Positions 7,679-20,009 of a stretch of 64,000 nucleotides of DNA are shown piece by piece. Origin of the DNA: Streptomyces hygroscopicus subsp. hygroscopicus (GTDB taxonomy: Bacteria > Actinomycetota > Actinomycetes > Streptomycetales > Streptomycetaceae). Position 1 is the first letter of the stretch. Each line of letters begins with the position of its first letter. Below the pieces are notes generated by a model that saw only the letters and a list, made by a program, of their open reading frames with translations, was not told the origin of the DNA and made no database searches. The translations under genes were made by a program, and so were the position numbers. The DNA is taken from NCBI RefSeq assembly GCF_001553455.1, contig NZ_BBOX01000139.1, positions 1 to 64,000 on the forward strand, in the 5' to 3' direction.

Positions 7679-8524
7679 ATGCCCTCCCCCGAGCTGACCC
7701 CCGACCTGACCTCCCTCAAATCGCCACGCGTCACCGCGGCCCGCCGGCTCGCCAAGCGCAGCTTCCGGGGGAAGGAGCGGCGGTTCATCGTCGAGGGGCC
7801 GCAGGCCGTACGGGAGGCCGTCGCGCACCTCGTCGAGGTGTACGCGACCCCGGAGGCGGCCGAGCGCCACGCCGATATCGCCGAGGCCGCCCGGAGCGCG
7901 GGAGTGCCCGTCCTGACCGCGTCCGACGCCGTGATCGCGGAGATGTCCGACACCGTCACCCCCCAGGGCATCGTCGGGCTGTGCCGCTTCCTGGACTCGC
8001 CGTTCGAGGAGATCCTGCGCGCCCGGCCGAGGCTCGTCGCCGTCCTCGCCAACGTCCGCGACCCCGGCAACGCCGGGACCGTGCTGCGGTGCGCCGACGC
8101 GGCCGGGGCGGACGCCGTGGTGCTGACGGACGCCTCCGTGGACCCCTACAACCCCAAGGCCGTGCGCGCCTCCGTCGGCTCCCTCTTCCACCTCCCGGTC
8201 GCCGTCGGGGTGCCCGTCGAGCGCGCGGTGAGCGGGCTGCGGGAGGCCGGGGCGCGGGTGCTGGCCGCGGACGGGGCGGGGGAGCGGGACCTGGACGCCG
8301 AACTGGACGACGGGCTGCTGGGCGCCCCCACCGCCTGGATCTTCGGCAATGAGGCGTGGGGGCTGCCGGAGGCTACCCGCGCACTCGCGGACGACGTGGT
8401 GCGCGTTCCGATTCACGGCAGGGCCGAGAGCCTCAACCTCGCCACGGCCGCCGCCGTGTGCCTCTATGCCTCCGCTCGTGCGCAGCGCGCTCCCGCAGGG
8501 TGCCGCTCCGTCACATCGACCTAG
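7679..8524 (+). CDS. TrmH/SpoU-family RNA 2'-O-ribose methyltransferase
   Basis: This 281-residue enzyme should use S-adenosylmethionine to methylate a ribose in rRNA or tRNA. An N-terminal substrate-binding domain (about residues 15-100, RLAKRSFRGKERRFIVEGPQAV) precedes the knotted SPOUT domain. SPOUT motif 1 (LANVRDPGNAGTVLRCADAAG), motif 2 (NPKAVRASVGSLFHLP) and motif 3 (IFGNEAWGLPE … VRVPIHGRAESLNLATAAAV) are all complete. The ATG at 7679 follows CCTGGAGTCGAG. The exact RNA target cannot be read from sequence. Confidence 0.93.
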   Translation: MPSPELTPDLTSLKSPRVTAARRLAKRSFRGKERRFIVEGPQAVREAVAHLVEVYATPEAAERHADIAEAARSAGVPVLTASDAVIAEMSDTVTPQGIVGLCRFLDSPFEEILRARPRLVAVLANVRDPGNAGTVLRCADAAGADAVVLTDASVDPYNPKAVRASVGSLFHLPVAVGVPVERAVSGLREAGARVLAADGAGERDLDAELDDGLLGAPTAWIFGNEAWGLPEATRALADDVVRVPIHGRAESLNLATAAAVCLYASARAQRAPAGCRSVTST

Positions 8525-8560
8525 TAGGGTTGCCCCCTCCGGGAGGGACCGAGAGGGGGT

Positions 8561-11101
<2,541 letters not shown>

Positions 11102-11102
<1 letters not shown>

Positions 11103-13627
11103 TGCGGGTCCCGCTTTCTTGGCTGCGGGAGTACGTCGACCTGCCCGCCGGTGAGACCGGCCGTGACGTACAGGCCAAACTCGTCGCCGCCGGGCTCGAG
11201 GTGGAGACGGTCGAGCAGCTCGGCGCCGGCCTCAAGGGGCCCCTGGTCGTCGGACAGGTGCTGGCCATCGAGGAGCTGGAGGGGTTCAAGAAGCCCATCC
11301 GCTACTGCCAGGTCGACGTCGGCCGGGCCAACGGCACCGGCGAGCCGCAGAACATCGTCTGCGGCGCCCGGAACTTCCGGGTCGGCGACAAGGTCGTGGT
11401 CGTGCTGCCCGGCGCCGAGCTGCCCGGCGGCTTCGCGATCTCCGCGCGCAAGACCTACGGCAAGGTCTCCGAGGGCATGATCTGCTCCGCCAGCGAGCTG
11501 GGCATGTCCGACGACCACGACGGCATCATCGTGCTGCCGCCGGAGCACGAGGCCGGCAGCGACGCCATCGAGCTGCTGGAGCTGGTCGACGAGGTCCTCG
11601 ACATCGCCGTCACCCCGGACCGGGGCTACTGCCTGTCGATGCGCGGGATCGCCCGCGAGACCGCGATCGCCTACGAGCTGCCGCTGCGCGACCCGGCCCT
11701 CCTCGACGTGCCCGCGCCCAACAGCCACGGCTACCCGGTGAAGGTCGCCGACCCGATCGGCTGCGACCGCTTCACCGCCCGCACCGTCACCGGGCTCGAC
11801 CCCGAGGCGCACTCCCCGATCTGGCTCCAGCGCCGGCTCCAGAAGGCCGGGATGCGCCCGGTCTCGCTCGCGGTCGACATCACCAACTACGTGATGCTCG
11901 AACTCGGCCAGCCGCTGCACGCCTACGACCGCTCCCGGGTCAACGGGGCGATCGGGGTGCGCCGCGCCGAGCCGGGCGAGAAGCTCACCACCCTCGACGG
12001 CACCCAGCGGGTCCTGGACGGCGAGGACCTCGTCATCACCGACGAGAGCGGCCCCATCGGCCTCGCCGGCGTCATGGGCGGTGCCAACACCGAGATCGCG
12101 GACGCCACCGCCGACCCCGGTACCGGCCAGATGGTGGGGACCACCGAGGTCGTCATCGAGGCGGCCCACTTCGCCCCGGTCTCGGTCGCCCGCACCGCCC
12201 GCCGCCACAAGCTGTCCTCCGAGGCATCCCGGCGGTTCGAGCGCGGTGTCGACCCCCAGGCCGCCTCCGCGGCGGCGCAGCGCACCGTCGATCTGCTGGT
12301 GCTGCTCGCGGGCGGCACCGCCGAGGTGGGCGTCACCGAGATCATCGCGCCCAGCGCACCGCACACCATCACCCTGCCCGCCGACCACCCGGACAAGGTC
12401 GCGGGGGTGCACTACGGCCGGGAGACCGTGGTCCGCCGGCTGCAGCAGATCGGCTGCGACGTCTACGGGGCCGACGACCTCACCGTCACCGTCCCCAGCT
12501 GGCGGCCCGACCTCACCGACCCCAACGACCTGGCCGAGGAGGTCATCCGGCTCGAGGGGTACGAGAACCTCCCCTCGACACTGCCGCTGCCCCCCGCCGG
12601 GCGCGGGCTGACCGAGCGTCAGCGGCTGCACCGCCGGGTCGGCCGCGCGCTGGCCGGAGCCGGATACGTCGAGGCGCTGAACTACCCGTTCATCGGCGAG
12701 GAGGTCCTCGACCAGTTCGGGCTGGCCGCCGACGATCCGCGGCGCGATGTGGTGCGGCTGGTCAACCCGCTGTCGGACGCCGAGCCCGCGCTCCGCACCA
12801 CCCTGCTGCCCGGACTGCTCGGCGCGCTGCGCCGCAACCACGGCCGTGGCGAGCACGACCTCGCGCTCTTCGAGACGGGGCTGGTCTTCCGCGCCACCGG
12901 TGACGAGCCGCCCGCGGCCGTCCTGCCCGTCGACCGCCGTCCCACCGACGAGCAGATCGCCGCGCTCGACGCCGCGCTGCCGCACCAGCCGCGCCGCGCC
13001 GCCGCCGTCCTCGCGGGCGACCGCGAACAGGCCGGCTGGTGGGGCCAGGGCACCCCGGTGAGCTGGGCCGACGCCGTCGAGGCGGGCCGGATCGTGGCCC
13101 GCGAGGCGGGCGTGGAGCTGATCGTCCGCCAGGACCAGCAGGACCCCTGGCACCCGGGCCGCTGCGCCGCGCTCCTCGCCGTCGTCGACGGCGAGGAGAT
13201 CCTCGTCGGCAACGCCGGTGAGCTCCACCCGCGGGTCACCAAGGCCCTGGGCCTGCCCGAGCGCACCTGCGCGATGGAGATCGAGCTCGACCGCCTGGAG
13301 CGGGCCGGTACCGGCCGCGTGGAGGCCCCCCACGTGTCCACCTTCCCGGTGGCCACCCAGGACATCGCGCTGGTCGTCGGCGCGTCGGTGCCCGCGGCCG
13401 AGGTCGAGACGGCGCTGCGGGAGGGCGCGGGCGAGCTGCTGGAGTCGCTCCGGCTGTTCGACGTCTTCACCGGTGAACAGCTCGGCGAGGGCAAGAAGTC
13501 GCTGGCCTACGCGCTGCGCTTCCGCGCCCCGGACCGCACGCTGACCGCCGAGGAGATCGCCGCCTCCCGCGACGCCGCGGTGGCGGTGGCCGCCGACCGC
13601 ACGGGCGCCACGCTGCGCGGAGCCTGA
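11102..13627 (+). CDS. pheT: Phenylalanyl-tRNA synthetase, beta subunit
   Basis: This 841-residue subunit recognises and edits charged tRNA-Phe. In order: N-terminal strands, an EMAP-II/tRNA-binding-like domain (about residues 40-150, [29 protein letters not shown]), the B3/B4 editing domain with [18 protein letters not shown]5 domain, the catalytic-like core ([16 protein letters not shown]) and the C-terminal anticodon-binding FDX-ACB domain ([15 protein letters not shown] … [34 protein letters not shown]). It is complete and in the standard operon with pheS. Confidence 0.97.
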
Positions 13628-13664
13628 CGGCGCCCGGCTCGCGCCGGTCCGCCGTAACCCGGCC

Positions 13665-13703
13665 GATGGGGCCGCACCCGCGACGCGGGGGTGCGGCCCC
13701 ATC
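13665..13703 (+). terminator. Terminator hairpin after pheT
   Basis: A 15-bp perfect stem (GATGGGGCCGCACCC, 13665-13679, with 13689-13703) with a 9-base loop lies 37 bases after the pheT stop. Confidence 0.85.
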
Positions 13704-14150
13704 GCCGTCCCCCGGCGACCCCCGCGGCTCCCGACGCGCGCCCGCCCGCCCCTCCCGGCGGACGGCCGACAGGCGTGGAGGCGTTCGGGGCTGCCCGGGG
13801 AAGGCGGTCGTGTCCGGCTGGCGGCCGGTGGTGATGGGGTGTGGCACCGGCGCGGGGCGGCCCCTCACCGTTTCGCGGGGTCTCCGGGCGGGCAGCACGG
13901 TCGCGGGGTGGGCCGCGACCTCGGCCGTCCGGCCACCCGGTGAACGGCGGGCAGCCGATACCGTGTCCGCGGCCCGGCGGGATGTTCGGAGACCGCCCCC
14001 GCACGCGGTCACCCGATCAGGTGAGATCCGGAAGCGGCTGGTCCTTTTGGCAGAAGCTGTCGCAAGAATCGTCCCGGTCGTACGGCCCACGCGAGACCGA
14101 CCGTCCAGGGGTCGGCCGACCGCCTCATTGGCCGGCGTTGGGGGCGACAC
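13704..14150. other. Intergenic region before the PP2C phosphatase gene
   Basis: These roughly 450 bases hold no supported gene. Several open frames run through, but all are Arg/Pro/Gly-rich without start signals or recognisable sequence. The promoter of the downstream gene is probably in the somewhat less GC-rich patch around 14030-14075 (no clear -35/-10 pair seen). Confidence 0.5.
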
Positions 14151-15368
14151 ATGATCGGGACATCGGCAGTCGGCGGTGCGTTCGTTCGGGGAGCGCGGAG
14201 CCTGCGGGCGGTCACCCGCGTGATCCCCTGTCTGTGGGTGCTCGGCGTCGTCTGCTGGGAGCTGCTGACCCCGCACCACACCGAACTCGTCCCGCTCCTC
14301 GCCGCGTCACCCGCCATCGCCTGCGCCAGCAGCGGCCGCCGCCGGTGCATCCTGCTGCTCGGCGGCGCGAGCCTGCTGTGCGCCCTCGCCCCGCCGACCG
14401 CCCTGGAACCCGACGGTGACGTGGAGGAGCCGGACGCGGCCCTGGTGACCTGCTGCGCCATCCTCGCGGTGGTCGTCGCCAGCTATCTCGTCAACGGCCG
14501 CAGGCTGCGGCTGGTCCGCGAACTGGAACAGCTCCGGGCGGTGGCCACCGCGGCGCAGGACGTGGTGCTGCGGCCGCTCCCGGCCCGGCTGGAGGGCATC
14601 GAGTTGGCGGGCGGCCATCTGTCGGCCAGCCGGGGCGCCGCCCTCGGCGGGGATCTGTACGAGGCGCTGGCCACCCCGTACGGCCTCCGCGTGATCATCG
14701 GTGATGTGCGCGGCCACGGCCTGTCCGCGATCGGCACCGTCGCCGCCGTCCTCGGCAGCTTCCGCGAGGCCGCCCACGAGGAGCCCCGGCTCACCGGTGT
14801 GCTGCGCCGGCTCGACCGCGCCCTGGAGCGCCATCTGCGGTACCGCGCGAGCGGCGAGGGCCCGCCGGACGGCCCCCTGGACGAGGAGTTCGTGACCGTC
14901 CTGCTGCTGGAGGTGGGTCCGGACGGCGAGGTCACCGCGGTCAACTGCGGCCACCCCTGGCCGTACCGCCTCCACGAACAGCCGGTGGGCCCGGCCACGG
15001 CCCGGCAGACCGAGGCCGGTGAGGTGCTGCCCCCGCTCGGTCTCTTCCCGCTCCCCGCCGAGCTGTCCGCCGCCCGCTGGAGCGCCCTGGAGGCCGGTGA
15101 CACGCTGGTGCTGCACACCGACGGCGCCGAGGACGCACGCGATGCCCGCGGCACGTTCTTCCCCCTGCGCCGCGCCCTGTCCGAGGCCGCGGGGCCCGGA
15201 CCGCTCGTCCCGGCGGCGGTCGTCGCGGGGGTGCGCTCGGCGCTGCTGGGCCACACCGGCGGACGGCTCGCCGACGACGCCGCGTTCGTCGTGCTGCGCT
15301 ACGACCGCTGCCCGCTGCCCGCCCCCACGGTCCTCACCCTCCCGGCCGCCGACGCCGGCCGCGGATAG
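14151..15368 (+). CDS. Membrane-bound PP2C/SpoIIE-type serine phosphatase
   Basis: This 405-residue protein has three or four N-terminal membrane helices (about residues 22-125, including VIPCLWVLGVVCWELL and ALVTCCAILAVVVASYLV), a short coiled linker and a PP2C-type phosphatase domain (about 145-395). Metal-binding motifs are visible as GGDLYEAL, VIIGDVRGHGLSA and EEFVTVLLLEV, with DTLVLHTDGAEDARDA and the final LADDAAFVVLRY. Such proteins in streptomycetes usually act on anti-sigma factor antagonists. No partner kinase is adjacent. The start rests on the ATG at 14151; the ribosome binding site is weak (GGGGG). Confidence 0.88.
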   Translation: MIGTSAVGGAFVRGARSLRAVTRVIPCLWVLGVVCWELLTPHHTELVPLLAASPAIACASSGRRRCILLLGGASLLCALAPPTALEPDGDVEEPDAALVTCCAILAVVVASYLVNGRRLRLVRELEQLRAVATAAQDVVLRPLPARLEGIELAGGHLSASRGAALGGDLYEALATPYGLRVIIGDVRGHGLSAIGTVAAVLGSFREAAHEEPRLTGVLRRLDRALERHLRYRASGEGPPDGPLDEEFVTVLLLEVGPDGEVTAVNCGHPWPYRLHEQPVGPATARQTEAGEVLPPLGLFPLPAELSAARWSALEAGDTLVLHTDGAEDARDARGTFFPLRRALSEAAGPGPLVPAAVVAGVRSALLGHTGGRLADDAAFVVLRYDRCPLPAPTVLTLPAADAGRG

Positions 15369-15445
15369 CCCGCTTCCCGGCGTTCACACCCCGTGCGAAC
15401 CGCCCTCCACTACGCTGGCGCCACCGAGCGCTTCGGGAGGGCGAG

Positions 15446-16783
15446 ATGGAGCCCAACACACTGCTCGACTCCGTGCTCGACGAGGCCGGAGTCTCCCATG
15501 CGGGACTGGCCGCGCATGTCAACGAGGCGGGCCGGGCCCGGGGTATGAAGCTGCGGTACGAACACACCGCGGTGGCCCGGTGGCTGAAGGGCCAGCGGCC
15601 CCGCGGCCAGGTGCCGGACCTCATCTGCGAGGTGCTGGGGGAGCGGCTGCACCGCGCCCTGACCCTGGACGACATCGGCCTCGGCACCCCCGGCAGCCCC
15701 CGTGGCCCCGCCACCTCGCTCTCCGGTTTCGTCGAGCGGGCCACCGCGCTGTGGCGCTCCGACGAACAGCAGCGCCCGCATGTCGTGGAGGCCCCGGCGG
15801 TCACCGGCACCCCGGCCGTCATCCCGGTGTGGGAGTGGGAGAACCCGCCCGAGGACTCCGATGTCTCCCGGCGAGGTCTGACCCGGGTCAGCATGACCGA
15901 CATCGAGACGCTGCGCGCCGCCCGCGCCCACTACGAGCAGATGTACCGCAAGGCCGGCGGCGTCGCGACCCGGACCCGGGTGGTGGGGTTCCTCAACTCC
16001 GAGGCCGCGCCGCTGCTGCGCGGCGCTTACGCCGACGACACCGGCCGCCAGCTCCACCGGGCGACCGGCGGCCTGGTGGCCATCGCCGGGATCTGCGCCT
16101 ACGACTCCAACGCGCACGGTCTGGCCCAGCGCTACTTCCACCAGGCGCTGCGGCTGGCCAAGGCCAGCGGCGACCGGGGCCTGGGCGCCTATGTGATAGC
16201 GCTGCTGGTCAACCAGTGCCTGTTCATGAAGGAGTACCGGCAGGCGGTCGCCTTCGCCGAATCGGCGCTGCGCGCCACGGGTTCCCGGATCACCCCCGCG
16301 CTCGCCGCCGACCTCTACGCGATGCAGGCCAAGGCGTACGCCCGGCTCGGCGACGGCGCCGGGGCGCTGTCCTGCATCCGGCGTGCCGAGACCGCCGCCG
16401 ACCGGATCAGACCCGGTCAGGAGCCCGACGAGACCGGCTATGTCCAGCCGGGTCTGGTGAACGTCCAGGTGGCCGAGGCGCTGCTGAGCCTCGGCGACCT
16501 CGGCGGCGCCCGGGAGCACGCCACCGCCGCGGTCGGCACCCCCGCGCACGACCGGGGGCGGGTGCACCGGCTCGCCATGCTCACCCACATCGAGCTGCGC
16601 CAGGGCGACGCGGACCGGGCGGGCGCCACGGCGGTGGAGATGACCGAGCGGGCGCGCGGCATGGAGTCCCAGCGGTTACGCGACCGGCTGCGGGCGGTAC
16701 GGGAACACCTCGCGGCCAGCGGAAGCGCCGCGACGGCCGAAGCCGCCGAACTCATCGACGGGGCACTGCGCGTTCCGCTGTGA
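15446..16783 (+). CDS. NsdA-like regulator with tetratricopeptide-type repeats
   Basis: This 445-residue protein starts with a helix-turn-helix-like segment (about residues 1-75; LDEAGVSHAGLAAHVNEAGR … YEHTAVARWLKGQRPRGQVPDLICEVL) characteristic of the NsdA/NsdB family, which in Streptomyces affects sporulation and antibiotic production. The remainder (about 150-440) is a helical repeat array of TPR kind (YFHQALRLAKASGDRGLGAY, AADLYAMQAKAYARLGDGAG, ALLSLGDLGGAREHA). GGGAGG precedes the ATG at 15446. Assignment to the family is by sequence pattern; which paralogue it is cannot be said. No effector-binding site is recognised. Confidence 0.8.
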   Translation: MEPNTLLDSVLDEAGVSHAGLAAHVNEAGRARGMKLRYEHTAVARWLKGQRPRGQVPDLICEVLGERLHRALTLDDIGLGTPGSPRGPATSLSGFVERATALWRSDEQQRPHVVEAPAVTGTPAVIPVWEWENPPEDSDVSRRGLTRVSMTDIETLRAARAHYEQMYRKAGGVATRTRVVGFLNSEAAPLLRGAYADDTGRQLHRATGGLVAIAGICAYDSNAHGLAQRYFHQALRLAKASGDRGLGAYVIALLVNQCLFMKEYRQAVAFAESALRATGSRITPALAADLYAMQAKAYARLGDGAGALSCIRRAETAADRIRPGQEPDETGYVQPGLVNVQVAEALLSLGDLGGAREHATAAVGTPAHDRGRVHRLAMLTHIELRQGDADRAGATAVEMTERARGMESQRLRDRLRAVREHLAASGSAATAEAAELIDGALRVPL

Positions 16784-16864
16784 CCGCGGTTCCGCTCGCG
16801 GGTCCGCACTCTCGTCAGCGGGTGGCCCAGGATTGGCCTCCCGTCCGACGAAAGGTGGCTGACA

Positions 16865-17395
16865 GTGCGCTGGAAGAACCTCAAGGAGCGGACCGTGTAC
16901 GAGAACCGATGGTTCCGGGTCAACCTCGCCGACGTCCGACTTCCCGACGGGCGCCATCTGGACCACTATCTGATCCGGCTCCGCCCGGTGGCCGTGGCCA
17001 CCGCGGTGAACGCGGCCAACGAGGTGCTGCTGCTGTGGCGCCACCGGTTCATCACCGATGCCTGGGGCTGGGAGCTGGCCGCGGGCGTCGTCGAGGACGG
17101 TGAGGACATCGCCGACGCCGCGGCCCGGGAGATGGAGGAGGAGACCGGCTGGCGTCCCGGCCCGCTGCACCATCTGCTCTCCGTCGAGCCGTCCAACGGG
17201 CTCACCGACGCACGGCACCACATCTACTGGGCCGAGGAGGCGACGTACGTCGGGCACCCGGAGGACGACTTCGAGTCGGACCGCCGTGCATGGGTGCCGC
17301 TCAAGACGGTGCCCGACCTGGTCGCACGCGGTGAGGTGCCCGCGGCCAACATGGCGGCGGCGCTGCTGCTGCTCCACCACATCAGGCTCGGATAG
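16865..17395 (+). CDS. Nudix hydrolase
   Basis: This 176-residue hydrolase of nucleoside-diphosphate-linked compounds has a complete Nudix box (GVVEDGEDIADAAAREMEEETG, residues about 76-97, pattern Gx5Ex7REUxEExGU). The fold and length resemble ADP-ribose pyrophosphatases; the substrate is not determined. It begins with GTG at 16865 after AAAGGTGG. It lies 81 bases after the NsdA-like gene and may be co-transcribed. Confidence 0.9.
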   Translation: MRWKNLKERTVYENRWFRVNLADVRLPDGRHLDHYLIRLRPVAVATAVNAANEVLLLWRHRFITDAWGWELAAGVVEDGEDIADAAAREMEEETGWRPGPLHHLLSVEPSNGLTDARHHIYWAEEATYVGHPEDDFESDRRAWVPLKTVPDLVARGEVPAANMAAALLLLHHIRLG

Positions 17396-17479
17396 GCCGG
17401 GCCGGCATCGGTCCGGGCGGGTCCGGGGCGAGCGCGCGGGCCGGGTGCCGCGGGGCAGGTGGGACTTTCGCCCGGCGTC

Positions 17480-17737
17480 CTACCGTCCCGCCGCCTGCCA
17501 TACCGCGAGGGCCAGGGCGGACACCCCGGTCAGGGCGGCGATGGAGGGCAGCGGCCAGCGCCCGTGCTCCAGTATCCGGATCCGCCCGGTCAGTTGGTCC
17601 ACGTCCTCCTCGGCCTGTTCGCCACGGTGGTCGAGCAGGGCGAGCCGGCCGTCGACGCGGGCGAAGCCCACTTCGACGGTCCGGCGCATTTCCGCGAGCT
17701 CCACGGCTAAGGCGGCGTGCTCGGGCTCGGTGGTCAC
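17480..17737 (-). CDS. Small coiled-coil membrane protein
   Basis: This 85-residue protein has a predicted coiled coil in its first two thirds (AVELAEMRRTVEVGFARVDGRLALLDHRGEQAEEDVDQLTGRI, about residues 10-55) and one C-terminal membrane helix (SIAALTGVSALALAVW). The GTG start at 17737 follows AAGGGGATCAACC on the minus strand; longer versions in the same frame lack supporting sequence. It is convergent with the Nudix gene. No family function is known to me; the layout recalls phage-holin-like or stress membrane proteins but that is speculation. Confidence 0.7.
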   Translation of the reverse strand: MTTEPEHAALAVELAEMRRTVEVGFARVDGRLALLDHRGEQAEEDVDQLTGRIRILEHGRWPLPSIAALTGVSALALAVWQAAGR

Positions 17738-18023
17738 GGGTTGATCCCCTTCCGGATGTAACGTCCTCGCAGTGGTGACGCTTCGAGTCAAGCGCATGGC
17801 CAGGTGGTGCGGGAGCGTGTGTGGGGATGGTGTGTGAGTCACCGGCGCACACCCCGTGCGAAAAGCGGTACTCAGCGGGTACTCACGGGGGACGGCGGCC
17901 GATGGGAGGACTGCGAGGGCGGGGCGGACCGGATGGAGAAAGGATCCGTCCACCCGCCGGACGGACCGGACAGGCCGGATGGACCGGACAGGCCGAACAG
18001 ACCAGGCGGACCAGGCAGAAGGG

Positions 18024-18818
18024 ATGGATGTGCGACTGATCGCCGCTCCGATGTGGGAATTCGGCGTCGACCAGGGAGTGCGGCAGTTCGCCGAACTCGG
18101 CGTCGCGCTGGTGCTGTCCACCCTGATCGGGCTCGAGCGGGCGGTGCAGCAGAAGAGCGCCGGACTGCGCACCCACACCCTGGTGGGTGTGGGCAGCGCG
18201 CTGTTCATGCAGGTGTCCCAGTACGGCTTCAGCGATGTGCTGCTGCGCGAACACGTCACCCTCGATCCCTCGCGGGTGGCGGCGCAGATCGTCTCCGGAA
18301 TCGGCTTCATCGGCGGTGGCCTGATCTTCGTCCGGCGGGACGCCGTCCGCGGACTGACCACCGCGGCGACCGTCTGGCTGACCTGTGCGGTGGGCATGGC
18401 CTGCGGCGGTGGGCTGCCCCTGCTGGCCACCGCCGCCACCGCGGCGCACTTCCTGGTGGTCCGCGGCTATCCGCTGCTCACCCGTCGGCTGCCGGCCCTC
18501 TGGTCGTCCGAACGGGTGGAGTTGCAGCTCTCCTACCGGGTGGGTGCCGGACTGCTGCCCCGGGTGCTGGAGTTGTGCACGGCCGCCGGGTACAAGGTGC
18601 TGCGGGTCCGGGTGGACCGGGCGCCGTGGAAGGGCCGGGACCGCACCACCCGGATCGTCCGGGCCGAGGAGGAGGCCCGGCCCGCCGATACCGGCGTCGC
18701 CGAGGTGGTGCTCGCCCTCGAGGGCGCCGGGGATGTCCTCCGTCTGGTCGGGGAGATCTCCGAACTGGACGGCGTCCTCGGCGCCGACGCGGGCCACGAC
18801 CTCGACGCCTCTGACTGA
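18024..18818 (+). CDS. MgtC/SapB-family membrane protein
   Basis: This 264-residue protein has the MgtC family core in residues 20-150: ELGVALVLSTLIGLERAVQQKSAGLRTHTLVGVGSALFMQVSQYG split over two helices, then VAAQIVSGIGFIGGGLIFVRRDAVRGLTTAATVWLTCAVGMACG. A C-terminal ACT-like cytoplasmic domain (about 165-260) follows. MgtC proteins are linked to growth at low magnesium and to ATP synthase control in other bacteria. The ATG at 18024 is preceded by AGAAGGG; the in-frame extension upstream is a run of small repeats (GACCGGACAGGCC, about 17962-18013) and is not used. Confidence 0.88.
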   Translation: MDVRLIAAPMWEFGVDQGVRQFAELGVALVLSTLIGLERAVQQKSAGLRTHTLVGVGSALFMQVSQYGFSDVLLREHVTLDPSRVAAQIVSGIGFIGGGLIFVRRDAVRGLTTAATVWLTCAVGMACGGGLPLLATAATAAHFLVVRGYPLLTRRLPALWSSERVELQLSYRVGAGLLPRVLELCTAAGYKVLRVRVDRAPWKGRDRTTRIVRAEEEARPADTGVAEVVLALEGAGDVLRLVGEISELDGVLGADAGHDLDASD

Positions 18819-18891
18819 CGAGCCGGACTGACGAGCCGGACTGACGAGCCGGGACCGGCGGGGCCAGGGCGCCGGACGAAAGCCGGTGAAA

Positions 18892-18927
18892 GCTCCCTCG
18901 CCCGGTCCGGGGGCCGGGTGAGGGAGC
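18892..18927. terminator. Bidirectional terminator between convergent genes
   Basis: A 14-bp stem (GCTCCCTCGCCCGG at 18892-18905 with 18914-18927, one G-T pair) lies between the MgtC-like gene and the convergent dehydrogenase gene. Just before it, the 13-base word GACGAGCCGGACT is repeated about three times (18815-18850). Confidence 0.8.
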
Positions 18928-18999
18928 GGCCAGGGCGTGAGGTCCGCACGCCCGGAGGTGAGGGGCGGCGGCGCCGGCCGGGAGCGAGCGCGGCCTGGC

Positions 19000-19857
19000 T
19001 CAGTACGTGTAGAAGCCCGAGCCCGTCTTGCGGCCCATCCGGCCCGCGTCCACCATTCGCTGCAGCAGCGGGGGAGCGGCGTACAGCGGCTCCTTGTACT
19101 CGCCGTACATCGAGTCGGCGATCGCCGCGACCGTGTCCAGGCCGATCAGATCGGCCAGCTTCAGCGGGCCCATCGGATGGGCACAGCCCAGCTCCATGCC
19201 GTTGTCGATGTCCTCACGGCTGGCGATCCCGGACTCGAACATCCGGATGGCGGAGAGCAGATACGGGATGAGCAGCGCGTTGACCACGAACCCCGCGCGG
19301 TCCTGGGCGCGGATGGCGTGTTTGCCGAGGATGTCCTGGACCAGCGCCTCGGAGCGCTTGATGGTCTCGTCGCCGGTGGTGAGCGCCGGGATCAGCTCCA
19401 CCAGCGCCTGCACCGGCGCCGGGTTGAAGAAGTGGATGCCGATGACCTGATCGGGACGGGAGGTGGCGACGGCCAGCTTGACCAGCGGAATGGAGGAGGT
19501 GTTGGAGGCCAGGATCGCGTCCGGGCGGGTCACCACCTGGTCGAGGACCTGGAAGATCTCCGTCTTGACCTGCTCGTTCTCGACGACCGCCTCGATCACC
19601 AGATCACGGTCGGCGAACTCCCCCAGATCGGTGGTGAAGCTCAGCCGGTCCAGCGTCGCGTCGCGCTGCTCCTCGGTGATCTTGCCGCGTTCCGCGGCCT
19701 TGCCGAGGGAGTTGGTCAGCCGGGTGCGCCCTATCTCCAGGGCCTCGCCCGTGGTCTCCGCGACCATGACGTCCAGGCCGGAGCGGGCGCACACCTCCGC
19801 GATGCCCGCGCCCATCTGGCCACAGCCCACCACTCCGACGCGTTCGATGTCGGTCAC
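19000..19857 (-). CDS. 3-hydroxybutyryl-CoA dehydrogenase
   Basis: This 285-residue NAD(P)-dependent dehydrogenase interconverts 3-hydroxyacyl-CoA (probably 3-hydroxybutyryl-CoA) and the 3-keto ester. The Rossmann motif GVVGCGQMGAGIAEV is at residues 8-22; ASNTSSIP and the catalytic His region IGIHFFNPAP follow; the C-terminal helical dimerisation domain ends at RKTGSGFYTY. Length is that of the short bacterial form. It could serve butyryl-CoA/ethylmalonyl-CoA or polyhydroxybutyrate metabolism. It is a single gene facing the MgtC gene. Confidence 0.92.
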   Translation of the reverse strand: MTDIERVGVVGCGQMGAGIAEVCARSGLDVMVAETTGEALEIGRTRLTNSLGKAAERGKITEEQRDATLDRLSFTTDLGEFADRDLVIEAVVENEQVKTEIFQVLDQVVTRPDAILASNTSSIPLVKLAVATSRPDQVIGIHFFNPAPVQALVELIPALTTGDETIKRSEALVQDILGKHAIRAQDRAGFVVNALLIPYLLSAIRMFESGIASREDIDNGMELGCAHPMGPLKLADLIGLDTVAAIADSMYGEYKEPLYAAPPLLQRMVDAGRMGRKTGSGFYTY

Positions 19858-20009
19858 ATCGTGCCTTTCGCTGGTCTAGCCGTTCCGTTGTGTCGTCCCC
19901 CTGTCGCCCCAGACGTTACCCTCCGGTTATCGGCAGGGGGCGGGCCGGGGCCGGATTCCCGGCCGTGGCCCGCCCCCTCCCCCTCTCACACGGGGCGCTC
20001 ACATCGTGG

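Noticed and set aside
13704-14150. Several open frames in the gap before the phosphatase gene
   Set aside because: No ribosome binding site, no recognisable protein sequence and mutually overlapping on both strands.
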